From NCBI GenBank assembly GCA_017607445.1, contig JAEVHH010000007.1, forward strand, positions 1,488,001 to 1,552,000: a stretch of 64,000 nucleotides of DNA. The letters run 5' to 3'. Position numbers and translations under genes: made by a program. Below, in pieces: positions 34,130 to 46,296 of the stretch. The first letter of the stretch is position 1, and every line of letters starts with the position of its first letter. This DNA is from Histoplasma ohiense (taxonomy: Eukaryota > Ascomycota > Eurotiomycetes > Onygenales > Ajellomycetaceae). The notes beneath the pieces are model-generated. The model was not told the DNA's origin, searched no databases, and was given only the letters and a program-made list of their open reading frames with translations.

Positions 34130-36660
34130 TATCAAACTTAGTAAGTGTACATTTCATGCAACAGAAATTGAATTTTTGAGTTTTGTGGTTACCATGCAGA
34201 GCATTACTGTTGAGAAACACTGCATCAACACAATTCTAGATTGATCAGAACCACAAACTATAAATGAATTGCAAATATTTCTAGAATTCATCAATTTCTA
34301 TCATTGATTCATATACAAGTTCTTGATAATAACAGCACCCCTGACTGAATTGTTAAAAGATTACAAAATGAAAAGGGGGAAGAATAACACATCAGTTCAG
34401 TTAGATGAAAACTGCAAGCATGCAATTTTGCAGTTAAAAGAATGCTTTATAAAAGCACTGTTGTTGATCCACTTTGATCCATAGTGAAAACTCTGTATAG
34501 AAATGGACAGATCTGATGTTGCAATTGCTGCAGTAATATCACAATTAATGGATGATGATCACTGACACCCAATCACATTTTGGTCTAGAAAGCTCACAGA
34601 AACAGAAAGATGTTATCAAACATATGATTTAGAAATATTACTAATTGTAGAAGCTTTCAGACAATGATGCCACTATTTATATGATAGCAGACACTCAATA
34701 ACTGTTTTATCTGATCATGTCAATCATCAGTGCTTCATGACAACAAAGCAGCTAAATGAATGTCAGATTTGCTGAATGGAAATGCTCTCAGTGTTCAATT
34801 TTGAAATAAAGCACTGTTCTGAGAAAAATAATCCCACAGATGCATCAAGTTGTCACTCAGATTTTGTAAAACATGCAGCTCTCTTGATAAGACTCTCTAC
34901 TCTGCAAGAGAAGCTGTATAAGAGGATCTTTAAATCACTAAAGACAAAAGAAAACACAAAATTAGATCAATGTATCAAGATGATGCAAAAAGATCTGCAA
35001 GCTAATGAAAATTGTTGAGTGAAGAGATCTGTAGTTGTTGATGACAACAATCTCTGCAGAATAAAGAACACATCTACAGATGAGAATGAGATTGCAGATG
35101 TTATGAGATTAAATCTAGAGACTCTGATACTATAAATTCTAGCTGTCAAAGTATTTGAGTCTGAGACAGTCTATTATAAAGAGATAGTCAAATCTATCAT
35201 TGAACTCTTACTACAGATTCAGAATAGAGATGCTGACATATTTGAACTTCACAGAAGACTAGAGATGAGTGATACTAGTGTAGATAATTATTCAATCTGA
35301 ACAGTAGATAAAGATGATCTGCTCAGAAAAGATGATAAAGTCTATATATCACAAAACAAAACTGTCAGACATGAAATAATGAAAATGAATCACAATGATT
35401 CTCAAGATGGCCATTTTGAATGTGACAAAATCATCAAAGCAATCAAATGCAAGTACTTGTGGCATGATATGAGTGATGAGATTGCAGAATATGTGAGAAC
35501 TTGCAATGTTTGCCAACATGTCAAAATATCACAGCACAAATCATACAGATTGCTACAACCACATCCAGTGTCAGATAAAAAATAGCATACAAGTAGCATG
35601 GACTTTATTGAAGATCTGCCAGATAATAAAAAGAAAAGTCAAATCTATAATGCTATTATCATATTTGTTGATTTATTCATCAAATGAGCCATAATTGTGT
35701 CCACATCTTCAGAGCTAGATGCAGAAGAACTTGCAGATATTATTGTATGAAGAATTGTGAAGAACTTTGATCTATCTGTGAACATTATTAGCAATCAAGA
35801 TTCATTAATAAATAGCAAGTTTTGATTGACATTGTGTTATCTACTTCATGTCTGATGAAAATTATCAACAGCATTTCACCTGCAAACTGATGATCAGACA
35901 GAACAATTGAATCAGATGATTGAACATTATCTTCACACATATTGCAGCTATCAGCAAGATAATTGGATAGAATGGATTCTTCTGATGCAATGAGCATATA
36001 ACAATGTCTTCCACACATTGATAAAAATGACATCATCTGAAGCAATGATCAGCTGACCAACTGAACTTCACATAGATGTGAAATCCTCAAGCATGAGTGC
36101 ATCAAAATCAGCAATGGAACAAGTGAAATGAATGAAGTAAGCAGAGAACAAGATTCAAGAATGTCTGAAAGCTATCAAAGCAGCTGAGAAAAAGTATTAC
36201 AATCAGTGTCATATATCAAAAAGCTTTAAGATAGAGAACTGGGTAATGCTGCATGCAAAAAATATATCCATCTTACAATCCTCACCCAAACTAGATCATT
36301 GATTTTTGAGTCTCTTTCAAATAATTGATATTCATGGTACACAGATGTACAAACTGAAACTCACACTGCAATATAAAGAAATTTATTCTATATTTCATGT
36401 TTCTCTTCTCAAATCTTATCACACACACAACAGACAAATCCTGCAAGCAGAACTGATAATTATAGATGTGCAAGAGAAATAAAAAGTTGAAGCTATATTA
36501 AACAAGTGTCAATACCACAGTCAAACACAATATCTTGTCAAATGAAAAGATTGTACAGACACAGATAATTCTTGGGAATCTGAGGAAAACTTGATGAACA
36601 GTCAGAAGTACTTGAAACAGTTTAATAAAATCTATCAGAAGTCAGTCAGTAAATGAAAAC
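34130..36660 (+). pseudogene. Gypsy-2 copy 2 pol, 3' part (RT end, RNase H, integrase, chromodomain)
   Basis: It resumes exactly after the LINE target duplication. RNase H is around 34480-34720 (RSDVAIAAVISQ). The integrase zinc region is at 35379-35530 (KMNHNDSQDGHFE, then CNVCQ). The core is at about 35590-35910. The chromodomain is at 36530-36650, with DCTDTDNSWESEENL well preserved. Many TGA stops. The frame ends about 45 bp before the end of the antisense gene. Confidence 0.85.
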
Positions 36661-36699
36661 AAAGAAAACAACAATGACTGCTGAATATACTTATTTCAT

Positions 36700-37841
36700 T
36701 CAGAGATTAAAAAACAGATCTGCCTCAGCTTGATCAGTGTCATTCAAAAAATTGTCATCAAGACAAACCTGCTTGTTATTCTGAATTTTCTCAACTGATG
36801 AAGCATGACATTTAAATGATGACTTGGAAGCTATGATCAGTGATGTAATCACTGAGATCTCATCAATCACTGTTTCAGTCAGAGTCTCAGAAGAACTGTC
36901 TTGTTGAATCTTCTGAATCTTCACAGTAAAGAATCTAATCATCACAGTCACAGCACTCTGCAAAATGTTAATATTTGAAGTGTTCACATCAGTGATAATT
37001 AGATTCTCAGCAATGTTGATAACTGTCTGAGTCAATTCAACAGCATTCACTGACATCTAATAGAAAGTTAATATTATATACCATAAAAACATCTGTTTTG
37101 AATAATAACTTACTGAAATGCAGATGTGCTTTGTCACTGAGCAGTGCTTGCATTTTTTGTATTGACTCTCAGCAGACTCACAATGATGGCAGAGGGACAT
37201 TGTCAAATGTTGAATACAATGACAGCAATATACTGCTGTGTTTCTTTCTAACATTTCAATGAAATCATTCACTTCCTCATCTTTGTCTACATTATCAGTC
37301 AACTCAAATAACATATCAAGATCTTGACTCAGTGAGAATGACACTGATGTAATAGCAGAATGCAAAAATGTGTTTTCTGAAACACTGCTATGATCAAATA
37401 TCACACTCTGCTGTAACAACAGATCATCAGAGTTCATATAGAATTCTAGAATCTTATCTATGTTTTTGTAGATCTGTACATCAAGTACAAACCTCACAAC
37501 AACAGTTTGATATATGACAAATCTCTCATTCAGAACTTTGTTGAAGAGCAGTATTTTGTGAAATTCATTGATCAAAGATTGATCAGTTTTGTGAAAGCAC
37601 TCAGACATCTATAATCTGTTAGTACTCAAAACAATCTCAGTTTAAGAAAACTTACAGCAGCACAACTTCTATTTGATATATGACAGATGTGATAGTGTGT
37701 TTGTTCATTGTTCACAAAGCAAGAATATACTGAAGAGTTCTGCAATCTCTCCAGACAACTCAAGCAAATGCTCTTGATAGCAGACAGTATATCATTCTTC
37801 ATAGACTCTGAATCAGCAATGGAAACAGCTGGTTCTGACAT
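36700..37841 (-). CDS. Three-exon antisense accessory gene of Gypsy-2 (copy 2, fully open)
   Basis: Exon 1 is 37841-37656 (62 codons from ATG). Intron 1 is 37655-37609, 47 bp, with GTAAGT, TACTAACA and TAG. Exon 2 is 37608-37114 (165 codons). Intron 2 is 37113-37057, 57 bp, with GTAAGT and TTAG. Exon 3 is 37056-36700 (118 codons plus stop). The spliced frame encodes 345 residues without a stop, although gag-pol of this element is heavily broken. Exon 1 has a C-x2-C-x11-C-x8-x-x-x-C-x6-C remnant (first Cys of the second CxxC is now Tyr). Exon 2 keeps the full C-x2-C-x11-C-x9-C-x2-C-x6-C set after an acidic stretch. Exon 3 is Ile/Val/Thr-rich with an acidic end. These could bind zinc; no family is recognised. 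Confidence 0.72.
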
Positions 37842-37875
37842 TCTATCATAATTTTAATCAGTACCAAGACCTTGT

Positions 37876-38211
37876 TCAAAGAAGAAGGAGAAGCAAAAGC
37901 AACAAGAAAGAAAAACAGATATTGAAGATTGAAATCAATATTACAATGTTGATCAAAGAGATTGCAACAACACAAAACTCAACCCAAAATGAAAAACACA
38001 ACCACACAATCAAAACTTCAAATTTCACAATAAAAATTGCATAGAAGAATACAGCATACTTTGTTTGATAAATTGATATATTCTTTTTAAATAAAAAATT
38101 GTTGATGGTGATGGTGGTGATGATTTTGTTAGAGTACAATTTTTTGATGTAAAAGTCAAAGAAAAGAGGTTCAGAAGTTGTGTCTAAATCATGATTGAAC
38201 TGCAATGACAT
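37876..38211 (-). CDS. Hydrophobic ORF beside the 3' LTR, antisense to Gypsy-2 copy 2
   Basis: 111 codons from ATG at 38211. The C-terminal ~50 residues are hydrophobic, with two candidate membrane spans ending in a poly-Leu run. Intact here; one TGA in copy 1 and a frameshift upstream in copy 3. It lies 34 bp upstream of exon 1 of the antisense gene on the same strand. Role unknown; it may be untranslated leader. Confidence 0.4.
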   Translation of the reverse strand: MSLQFNHDLDTTSEPLFFDFYIKKLYSNKIITTITINNFLFKKNISIYQTKYAVFFYAIFIVKFEVLIVWLCFSFWVEFCVVAISLINIVILISIFNICFSFLLLLLLLLL

Positions 38212-38368
38212 CAGAGATGAAAAAATGTTCTTTCAAAACAGCAACACTTTGAAATTAACTCTGACAATTAATTCAGTCTGATTCTGCAAATTTCATACAA
38301 TATCAACCACACAGCATATATTACAAACTTCACACATCACAGTAAGAAGCTCTGAAGACCAGATCTTT

Positions 38369-38384
38369 GAAGAAGAGAGATAAT
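38369..38384 (+). other. Polypurine tract of Gypsy-2 copy 2
   Basis: GAAGAAGAGAGATAAT directly before the 3' LTR. Confidence 0.75.
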
Positions 38385-38655
38385 TATAATAGACACAACA
38401 GAGATATCTATATTAGAAAATAGCTATATGATGATAGAAGAACACAGAACACACCAGAATTAATGAGGAGGGATATAGCACACAGTATCATAGACAGCTG
38501 TAGTGTGTGGTGATCATCTATATAATGCTTGCTGATATCTGTAGATATTAGAAGATCAGCAATTAGCTTTGAATAATAGAGATTGCTACCTTCTTAACAT
38601 TCTACATGTGTACTTCACACTACTTCCATAATTATACCTACAACCATCTCTTACA
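38385..38655 (+). repeat. Gypsy-2 3' LTR (copy 2)
   Basis: 271 bp. The terminal TG has become TA (TATAATAG). It is followed by the ATTTA duplication. Confidence 0.93.
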
Positions 38656-38660
38656 ATTTA

Positions 38661-38991
38661 GCTCTAATCATGTGATGCACAACAGTCAGATTCTGTGTGA
38701 ACATTGTGTCTCTAGACTTGAGAACATTGATTTTTGATGTGTATTGAAGTCAAATGCTCAGAAGCATTGTGAGACTTGTGCCTCTGCAGAGAAATTCTGC
38801 AAATCTGTGAGTGATCCTCTTTAATTCATGTTATAAGCAATGTTGATATACTGATAATGATGCTAGATGTGTGATACACCTCTTCTGAGGTGCATCATAC
38901 ACAGATGAGTGTTTATCTTCACAGAGATGATGGCTGAAGAGGACATGGCCAGTCACAAAAGTCACTTTCATCATTTAGTTAAATGATTGAA
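38661..38991 (-). mobile_element. Gypsy-1 copy C internal region (second part)
   Basis: Reverse complement of about 22440-22795 of copy B. Similarity stops after GATTGAACA near 38991. No gene. The following 31 bp before LINE B are unassigned. Confidence 0.8.
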
Positions 38992-39022
38992 CAGGTCATA
39001 CACTGAGATTGTGAATTAACTT

Positions 39023-40345
39023 GTACAATGAGCAAAACCCCGAACAAGCCCAATTCTTCGAATTAGACAACGTGAGTACCCTCAATCGATCCCTACTGCC
39101 TCCATCAGTAACTGCTGAAAATTTGAAAAGATTTGATGAAGTTTTGAGGGAGATATTTGATGAATAGTGTTTTGGCATCTGCTTGGGTGAATCTTCAACA
39201 GTTCATCAAATTACTCCATCAATACTGAGTCAAATCAACTCAGATTTTGATCACAGATAGATCTATCTTAAATTGATAATCTATTAAAATCTTATTCAAT
39301 TTGGTCTGCAGTTGCTTGAGTTATTCTTGATTCTCTGTTTGAGAAAACTCTGATTGATTTTTGTGTTCCAACACATCTGTGTCAAGTCCCCCCTGAGTAC
39401 CTCCCAGCCACACGTGCCTGCCAAGTAACAAAAAGATACCTCGGCACAATTGACTAGTGCATACCCCATCAATTCGAATCCATTGTCCCTCAAATCCCTC
39501 ATCGAATCCCTCTGAATAACCCCTCCATTGATATAAACATAGAATAAAAGTGGAAATTTCAGTGTTTGAAAGATAGCTTGGTCTCTGCAAGTAGTTTGTA
39601 TATATATTTATATATATATAATCTATTATAAAGGAAAAAAGTACAGGTTTAGCCTGTTGATTCTTCATTTGCATACTCATTTCTTTGGAAACTCAATATT
39701 CAACTTATTGAGAGCTATTCAGTAAAATAAAGTGATTCAATTTAAATGAAAAGGAATTCATTTAGTATTGAAAGCTTTTGATATTTCAGGAATATAATCT
39801 TAAACTGAGATGGGGTCTAGTTTAAGCAGAAACTTTGAGAAGCTTTTTAATTAAGAAAAAGACAAAGTTTGAAAGAGATAGAGTGTTTTCACTGTTTTAG
39901 CTCTGAGTTAATAAAACAGTGAAGTCTTGCTCAAAGTCATATTTCTTTAACTTTGTTTAGTGGCTGAAGAGCTTTCATTAATACTTGTTAATTTGCTTTT
40001 ATATATCTCTGCTGGGTTAATTGAGCTGCACACTTGTTGTGTGGGGAAATTTCTACAGTAAAGAATATAAATAGCTAGTTTTAACAGCTTCTCTTCAAAA
40101 AGCTGAGTCTTTTTTATCAGTTTTTCTATCAAAAACTGATACTTCAATCTTGACTTATTCAAATTGAAGTCATTAGTTCTCCTCTTTCTTATATTTGTAG
40201 CACTCAATTTGTGAAGATTTAACTGATTTATCTTTAAAAATCAATTTCAGTTTGTTAAGTTCTCTTGAAAAACTTGATCTAGTTACTATTACTAGTAGGA
40301 AAAATAGACTGAAACACAATCAAATCATCTGTATCTATCAATATA
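39023..40345 (+). promoter_or_regulatory. LINE B 5' UTR
   Basis: Matches the LINE A leader. A four-base deletion near 39029 removes one CpG, and other CpGs have become TG or CA. The region corresponding to the CpG-rich block is 39360-39530. Confidence 0.6.
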
Positions 40346-41881
40346 ATGAAGAGAGATGTGTTTTCTGAAGAGATTTCTGAAATTGAGTTTCTAAAGAAAA
40401 GAAAAAAGAAATATCAAGATCAGATGCAAGAGGTTGAGAATCTTGAAAAAGCTGCTAAGTTTTTGAAAAATCAATGCATGAAGGAAAAGAATACTGAAGT
40501 GCTTCAGATACTTTTGATTCAAGTAAGACAGTTGAATGAGATTCTCAAATACAAACTAGAAATCTCTTCAAAACTTGAGAAAGTCTTTGAAACTAAAATG
40601 TTAAATCCTTTTCAAAAATCTGAGCAAAAAATAGAAACAAAAACTTATGCTCAGGCTGCAGCAGTTTCCTCCACACTTTTCTTCTCTTACTCTTCAAAGA
40701 AAAACACATCTATTGAGAAAAGAGCTCTGAATCAGACTACAAAAAATCCTGATACTTTGAGTGCACAAAAATTAGAAAAATCAAGAAAAGAGCTGAAAGA
40801 AGAAAGACTTCTTCAATCAAAAGCTCAAAGACTGATTGTTAAAATCTTTAACAAAAAAGTTTTTGAGCAAAAAATGCTGTCAAATGCAAGTCTTATTTTT
40901 CAAATGAGAAATGAGATTAATCATGCATTGAACTCTATATCTGAAACTGAAATATACAAATCAGTTGTAGCATCAGTTGAAAGCTCTTTTCTGGGTAATT
41001 CTATAATTCTGACAACCATGCCTGAGTTCAACTCCAACTTCCTGGTGCAAAATCAACATATTTGAGCACCAGTGATAGAATCTCTCTTGAAAACTGAAAT
41101 TTCAGTGGAAAGAGATGAGAAATGGGGAAAATTTGTTCTTCATGACATACCAACAGCAATCTTCAATCATGATGATGGGCTAGTTCAGCTTCAACATGAG
41201 ATTGAAGATTTTAATTCAATCAAATTAAAAAAATTACCAATTTGATTGAATAATGAGGAACAAAGAGAAAACAGACAAAATGCTTCAGTTTTAATTATAA
41301 CTGATTCATTTGAACAATCTAAAATCTCATTTGTAAGAATTGCTGGTATGAAAATGAGAACATATGAGTTTAAAGATACAAGAGAAAATTTAAAAACTCA
41401 CACTCAATGTTCAAATTGTCAGAAATATGGTCATTTTGCAAATCTCTGTAGAAGAAATATGAAATGTCAAATTTGTGCTCAATCTCACAAAACTGCTGAA
41501 CACAGTTGTCAATTTTGTTTAAAAAAAGGAGTTATATGTGAGCACTCTAAGTCTGTTGCAAAATGTGCCAATTGCAAAGAGCCTCATTTTGCAAATTTGA
41601 AAGAATGTGTGTTTGCTTCTAAGTCAGAAAAATCAGTAAAATCAGTAATACTAACTGATACTTCTGTCTCTACTAATATGAAAAATAGTGGCAGTCAAAA
41701 AAGAAGAAATTCTCAGATCTCTAATTCTGTTGTATCTGAATCTTCTGAAAAACAAAAAATGAAAGTACAAAAGTCACCAAAGACTCTCATTCAAACACAA
41801 ATGAGAGATACACATATGCATGATATGATAGCTGTTGAAGTTGTGAATAATAGATTTAGTCTATTATCTAACTCTGAATAA
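40346..41881 (+). pseudogene. LINE B ORF1 pseudogene
   Basis: Same frame as LINE A ORF1, interrupted by TGA at 41063-41065 and 41243-41245, both at Trp codons of copy A. The three zinc knuckles are still readable in the third open segment (41246-41881). Several Gly, Glu and Pro codons have changed by single transitions. Confidence 0.9.
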
Positions 41882-41911
41882 AGATAAAAAACCATTCAAC
41901 AGTCTTATATA

Positions 41912-44900
41912 ATGCAGGAAAAACATCAAAAAAATGTTAAAAGTTCTACAAAAATCAAATTTATTCAAAATAATGTGGACAGAATAAATCCATGTCTTTA
42001 TTCCTGTTTACAAATTGGCTATGAGCAAAAAGCAGACTTTGTTCTTATTCAAGAACTCAGACTTGATGCTGATCAAATGTATAGTGTATCTCATCCAGCA
42101 TACTATTGTTTTCTACCAGAGAAAACAGATATTAGAGTTAGAGTGGCAATTTATGCTAGAAAGAATTCTAGATTTCAATTCAATCTGAGATATGATTTGA
42201 TATCTGACTCTGATATTCTTGTTGGTGACATTGTGGATATGAAAAAACAGTTTGAAAATATTCAATTAGTCAATATCTACAATGAAAGATCACTGAGAGA
42301 AAACAATAGAACTTGGACATTTGATAGATGTTTAATGCAGTTGAAACCAGAAAAGAATTCAATAATCATGGGGGATTTCAATGCTCATCACTCTTGGTGG
42401 AATTCAGAAAGAACTCAATCAATTAGAGCTGAAAAACTAGTTGAATGGGCACTTTTAAACAAACTAGAGTTGATAAATGAGCAAGACATTCCCACTTTTC
42501 ACAAGCCAGGTTTGAGACAGAAATCAATTATAGATCTATGTTTTTTCTCTAAGAATCTATATGAGAATAAACATTTTAATTGGTATATTGACTCAAATGA
42601 AACAAATGGTGCTGCCACTGGTCATGAGATAATTCAAGTTGATATGGAATTGGATAGTAATCAAACAGTTCAAAACCCATTATATTCAAATCAATACAAC
42701 TTTGAAAAAGCTCAGTGGACAGAAGTGAAAAGAATGATTGAAAAGTTGAAATTAGAGAATAGAGAAACTCTTTATTGGAAATCAGATACAAATCTTACAG
42801 ATAAAATGCTTGAAGACAGAGCAAATTTAATCACTGAGATTATTCTTTCAAGTATAAAGAAATATATTCCATTGAAAAGAGTCTCTGAATTCTCTAAGCC
42901 TTGGTGGAATGATGAGATTTCAAATAAAAGAAGACATTTAGCTAGAGTTAAAAAAGATTGGAAAGAAGATCTTGTTTCATTTGAGTATTTAAAGAATATT
43001 AGAAATGATTATTTCTCAACAATTAAAAAGGCAAAGACTGATTGTTGGAATAACTTTCTAGAAAATGCTCAGGGGAAAGAGATCTTCAAAGCTTTTAGAT
43101 ATACTAAGTCAAAAACAATGTCTAAGCTACCAACATTAACTTATAATTTCCAGAATGAGGAAGTTATAGCTAGCTCATTTGAAGATAAATGTCAAGCTTT
43201 TATGAGAATATTATTTCCATCATCAAATAATTCAACTGAGATTTGTTCTTTGCAAGAAGATAATGAATATGAACATGATAAGAAGTGGGAATGGCCTGAC
43301 TTAACTGAAGATGAATTAAAGACAGCTATTTTTTCATCTTCAAAGGTCACAGCAGCAGGAGCTGATACTATAAATCATTTAATAATTCAAGAGCTTTATT
43401 CAGTACTAAAAGATGAGCTCTTTGAATTATTCTCAAATCTTTTGAAATATGGGTATCATCCTAAGTGCTGGAGGCATGCTGTTGGAGTTATTCTTTCAAA
43501 ACCCAATAGAAAACCAACTATTCCTAAATCTTATAGAGTGATATCTCTGCTGAATTGCCTGGGAAAAATTCTGGAAAAGATAATTGCCATTAGATTGTCT
43601 TTTCTATCTGCTACTACTGATCTATTATATGATGATCAAATGGGAAGTAGAAAGCAAAACTCAGCAATTGATGCAGTTCTCTCTGTAGTTCATGATATTC
43701 AACTTGCAAAGAATGAAAAAAATGGTTACAACTGCAATGTTTATTGATATAAAAGGTGCATTTGATTGTGTTTCACTTTCTCAAATGATCAATACTTTGA
43801 TAGAACTGAGAATGCCAAAGTCTCTCATTAAGTGGGTTATCTGTTTCATGTCAAAAAGAACTATCCAGTTGCTTTTTGATGGAATGAGACAAGATATAAC
43901 AGATATTGAGATAGGAGTTCCCTCAGGGTTCCCCAGTCTCACCCATTTTGTTTGCTATATTTGTCAAGTTTCTATTTATTGATAGACAAAGGGCAATTAT
44001 GGTGAGAACTCCAAGCTATGTGGATGATTTAGGCCTAGTTGTAAGCTCAGAATCAATTGTGAATAACTGCAATTTGATTGAGCAAGCAGCAACTGAAATG
44101 ATTGAAAAAGCAAAATCAAAAAACATTGTTTTTGATATGGATAAAACTGAATTAATTCACTTTTATCCAAATTTCAGAGAAAAAGATACTGAAGTTAAGC
44201 TTTTAAATCTTTCAATTAAACCTAAAAACTCAGTTAGATGGCTTGGTGTTTGGTTAGATTCTCAATTGAATTTTAAATCTCATGTGCAAATAAAAACTGC
44301 AAATGCTGAAAGAATTTTAAACAGTATATTGAGACTTTCAAATACTGAAAGAGGTCTGACATTTCAAGCAATGAGACAATTATATATTGCCTGTGTGACC
44401 TCTGTTTCAGATTATGCAGTTCAGATGTGGTGGAGAGATCAAAAACACTTTATAGAAAGGTTTCAAAAACTTCAAAACTTAGCTTTAAGAAAGATCTTAG
44501 AAGTATTCAAAACTACTTCAATTAAAGCTATGGAAATTGAAGCCTCTATTTCTCCACCACAAGTGAGATTTGATAAAATCTGTATGAATTATGCTCTCAG
44601 AATTATGAAGCTATATTCACATCATTCTATTAGAAAGAGAGTTTCAAGTTCTTTTTCAAATGAATCAAATGGATTAGAATTAGATTGAGAACTTTATCTT
44701 GATTGGAATGAAACTGATTTATCTGAAAATTCAATTTCTTTACAAAGAAGAAGAATACCATCTCAGCTATTTAGAATTTACTCAATGGTTAAGAACTGTT
44801 TCTCTAGTTTAAATGTAGAGAGAATAGCTATTGAAAATCTCTCTCCTTGAAAGAAAAGTCTTGATAATCTTGTTGATTTAAATGTTAGTCAACTTTCAAA

Positions 44901-45834
44901 AGAAGATCAGACTCAAGAACATTTAAAGCTTTTGAAACAAATGAAAAATAAAGCAATTCTTATATACACTGATGACTCAAAATGTGAGAAAACAGACAAT
45001 CTTGAAGCTGGAATAGCATATTCAGAAAATGATAAAAACTATATTCTTGATTCTTGACAAATTGAAAAAGAGTCAGAAGTTTTTAATGCTGAATTATTTG
45101 CAATTTCAAGAGCTTTCAAATTGATTGAAATGAAGATTGAACAATGGAAAAGATTTGAGCATATTTGAATATTCTCTGATAGTCAAGCAGAGCTTAAAAG
45201 ACTTCAAAGTAATAAAATCAGCAGTGGACAGTCAATACTAGAGCTGATTTTGAAAAGTCTTCAAAATATTCAAAGAAAAATCTCATTCAATTGTTCTATT
45301 CATCTTCACTGGGTGTCTGCTCACATGGGTATATATGGCAATGAAATGGCTGATAGAGCTGCAAAAAAAGCAACTGAATTAGAAGTCAGCTTTCAAAGAA
45401 TTGTAACATGAGCTTTTATTAAGAGAAAAATAAGAGAATCATGTTTGCAAAAATGGCAAGATATCTGGCTTATGCAAAGAAAAAGTGTGCATTACTCCAG
45501 ATTTGAAACAAAGCCAAAGTGGAAGACTTGTTCAATAAAGTGTAAAAAGAAACTTTTTGCTACAATAATGCAGTTAAAGCTTGGGCATGGTTACTTCAAA
45601 TCATATTTACCAAAGTTTAGAGATGATTTAGATAGTCTATGTTTAGATTGTCAGTTATATGAAAATCCAGAGCATCTTCTGTTACTTTGTGCAAAGTATT
45701 CAGAATTGAGATTGAAACTGAGAAAGAAGTTTGAATTGAAACAATTAAATTTGAATCTATTATTCAATACAGAAACTGGAAACAAGTTTTTAATTGAATA
45801 TTTGAAAGAATCAAATGTTGCTACAAGAGTTTGA
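41912..45834 (+). pseudogene. LINE B ORF2 pseudogene
   Basis: The endonuclease and the start of RT are open from 41912. A +1 insertion in an A run near 43718-43726 shifts the frame; a second extra base (C) near 43921 shifts it again just at the PQGSP motif. From 43948 the frame with YVDD is open to 44688. There follow five TGG-to-TGA stops (44686, then near 44848, 45055, 45166 and 45409). RNase H also lost conserved Gly codons. The last part, 45445-45834, is open and holds the C-terminal zinc motif. Confidence 0.92.
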
Positions 45835-46296
45835 ATGAATTGTCTGTTAAAAATATTGAGATCAGATTTTCAATTTGATTTATTTTGATTTTTCTTTTAG
45901 TCTTTCTTTTCATCTTGCTTTGAAGTTTCTCTTAAGTTGTTTATGATCAGTTTTAATTTGTTTTGAAAAGTTTGGTTTGTTTTTTGTTGATGTTATAGTT
46001 GTTGTCAGTGGTTTTTCTTTTCCTTGTTATAATAAAGCTGTCTTTTACAATGTTTATTTCTTTTGTTTTCAAACTAAGTTGTGTTGACTTGCTGACATTC
46101 TTTTGATTTTGATTTCTTTGATTGAACAGTTTGAATAGTTGTTTGATTCTGGGCTGGAATTCTGATAATGCATGTTTTAAATTGTCTTTGTATATTAAAT
46201 TATTCTTGAGTTGAAAAATCCTGAAGTGTTTCAGGTAAATGTCATAGTCACTGACTGCATGCATCTATAATTGAAGAATAATAATAATAATAATAA

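Larger units (their letters stand above)
24218..38655 (+). mobile_element. Ty3/Gypsy retrotransposon Gypsy-2 copy 2, nested in copy C and hosting LINE A
   Basis: LTRs 24218-24488 and 38385-38655 are each 271 bp, with TSD ATTTA. Subtracting LINE A and its 15-bp duplication gives 7,144 bp, the same as copy 1. Gag and pol are on the plus strand and the three-exon accessory gene is on the minus strand. gag-pol is riddled with stops while the accessory gene is completely open. Confidence 0.95.
15972..38991 (-). mobile_element. Gypsy-1 copy C, inverted, split by copy B and Gypsy-2 copy 2
   Basis: C's 3' LTR is in two pieces, 15972-16152 and 23601-23687, which sum to 268 bp, the length of both LTRs of copy B. 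Its internal sequence then continues rightward as 23688-24217 and, after Gypsy-2 copy 2, 38661-38991. These match the reverse complement of the 3' region of copy B (roughly 22435-23327). Homology ends at 38991, within the antisense-ORF region; the gag-pol part of C is absent. Nothing is recognisable between 38992 and 39022. Confidence 0.85.
39023..46296 (+). mobile_element. Tad-like LINE B, full length but inactivated
   Basis: It aligns with LINE A from its 5' end to the (AAT)n tail and is almost the same length (about 7,274 bp). It is inactivated by seven TGG-to-TGA changes (two in ORF1, five in ORF2) and two single-base insertions in ORF2. I find no convincing target duplication: the left flank is Gypsy-1 copy C and the right flank is an unrelated coding remnant, so the locus may be rearranged. 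Confidence 0.92.
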
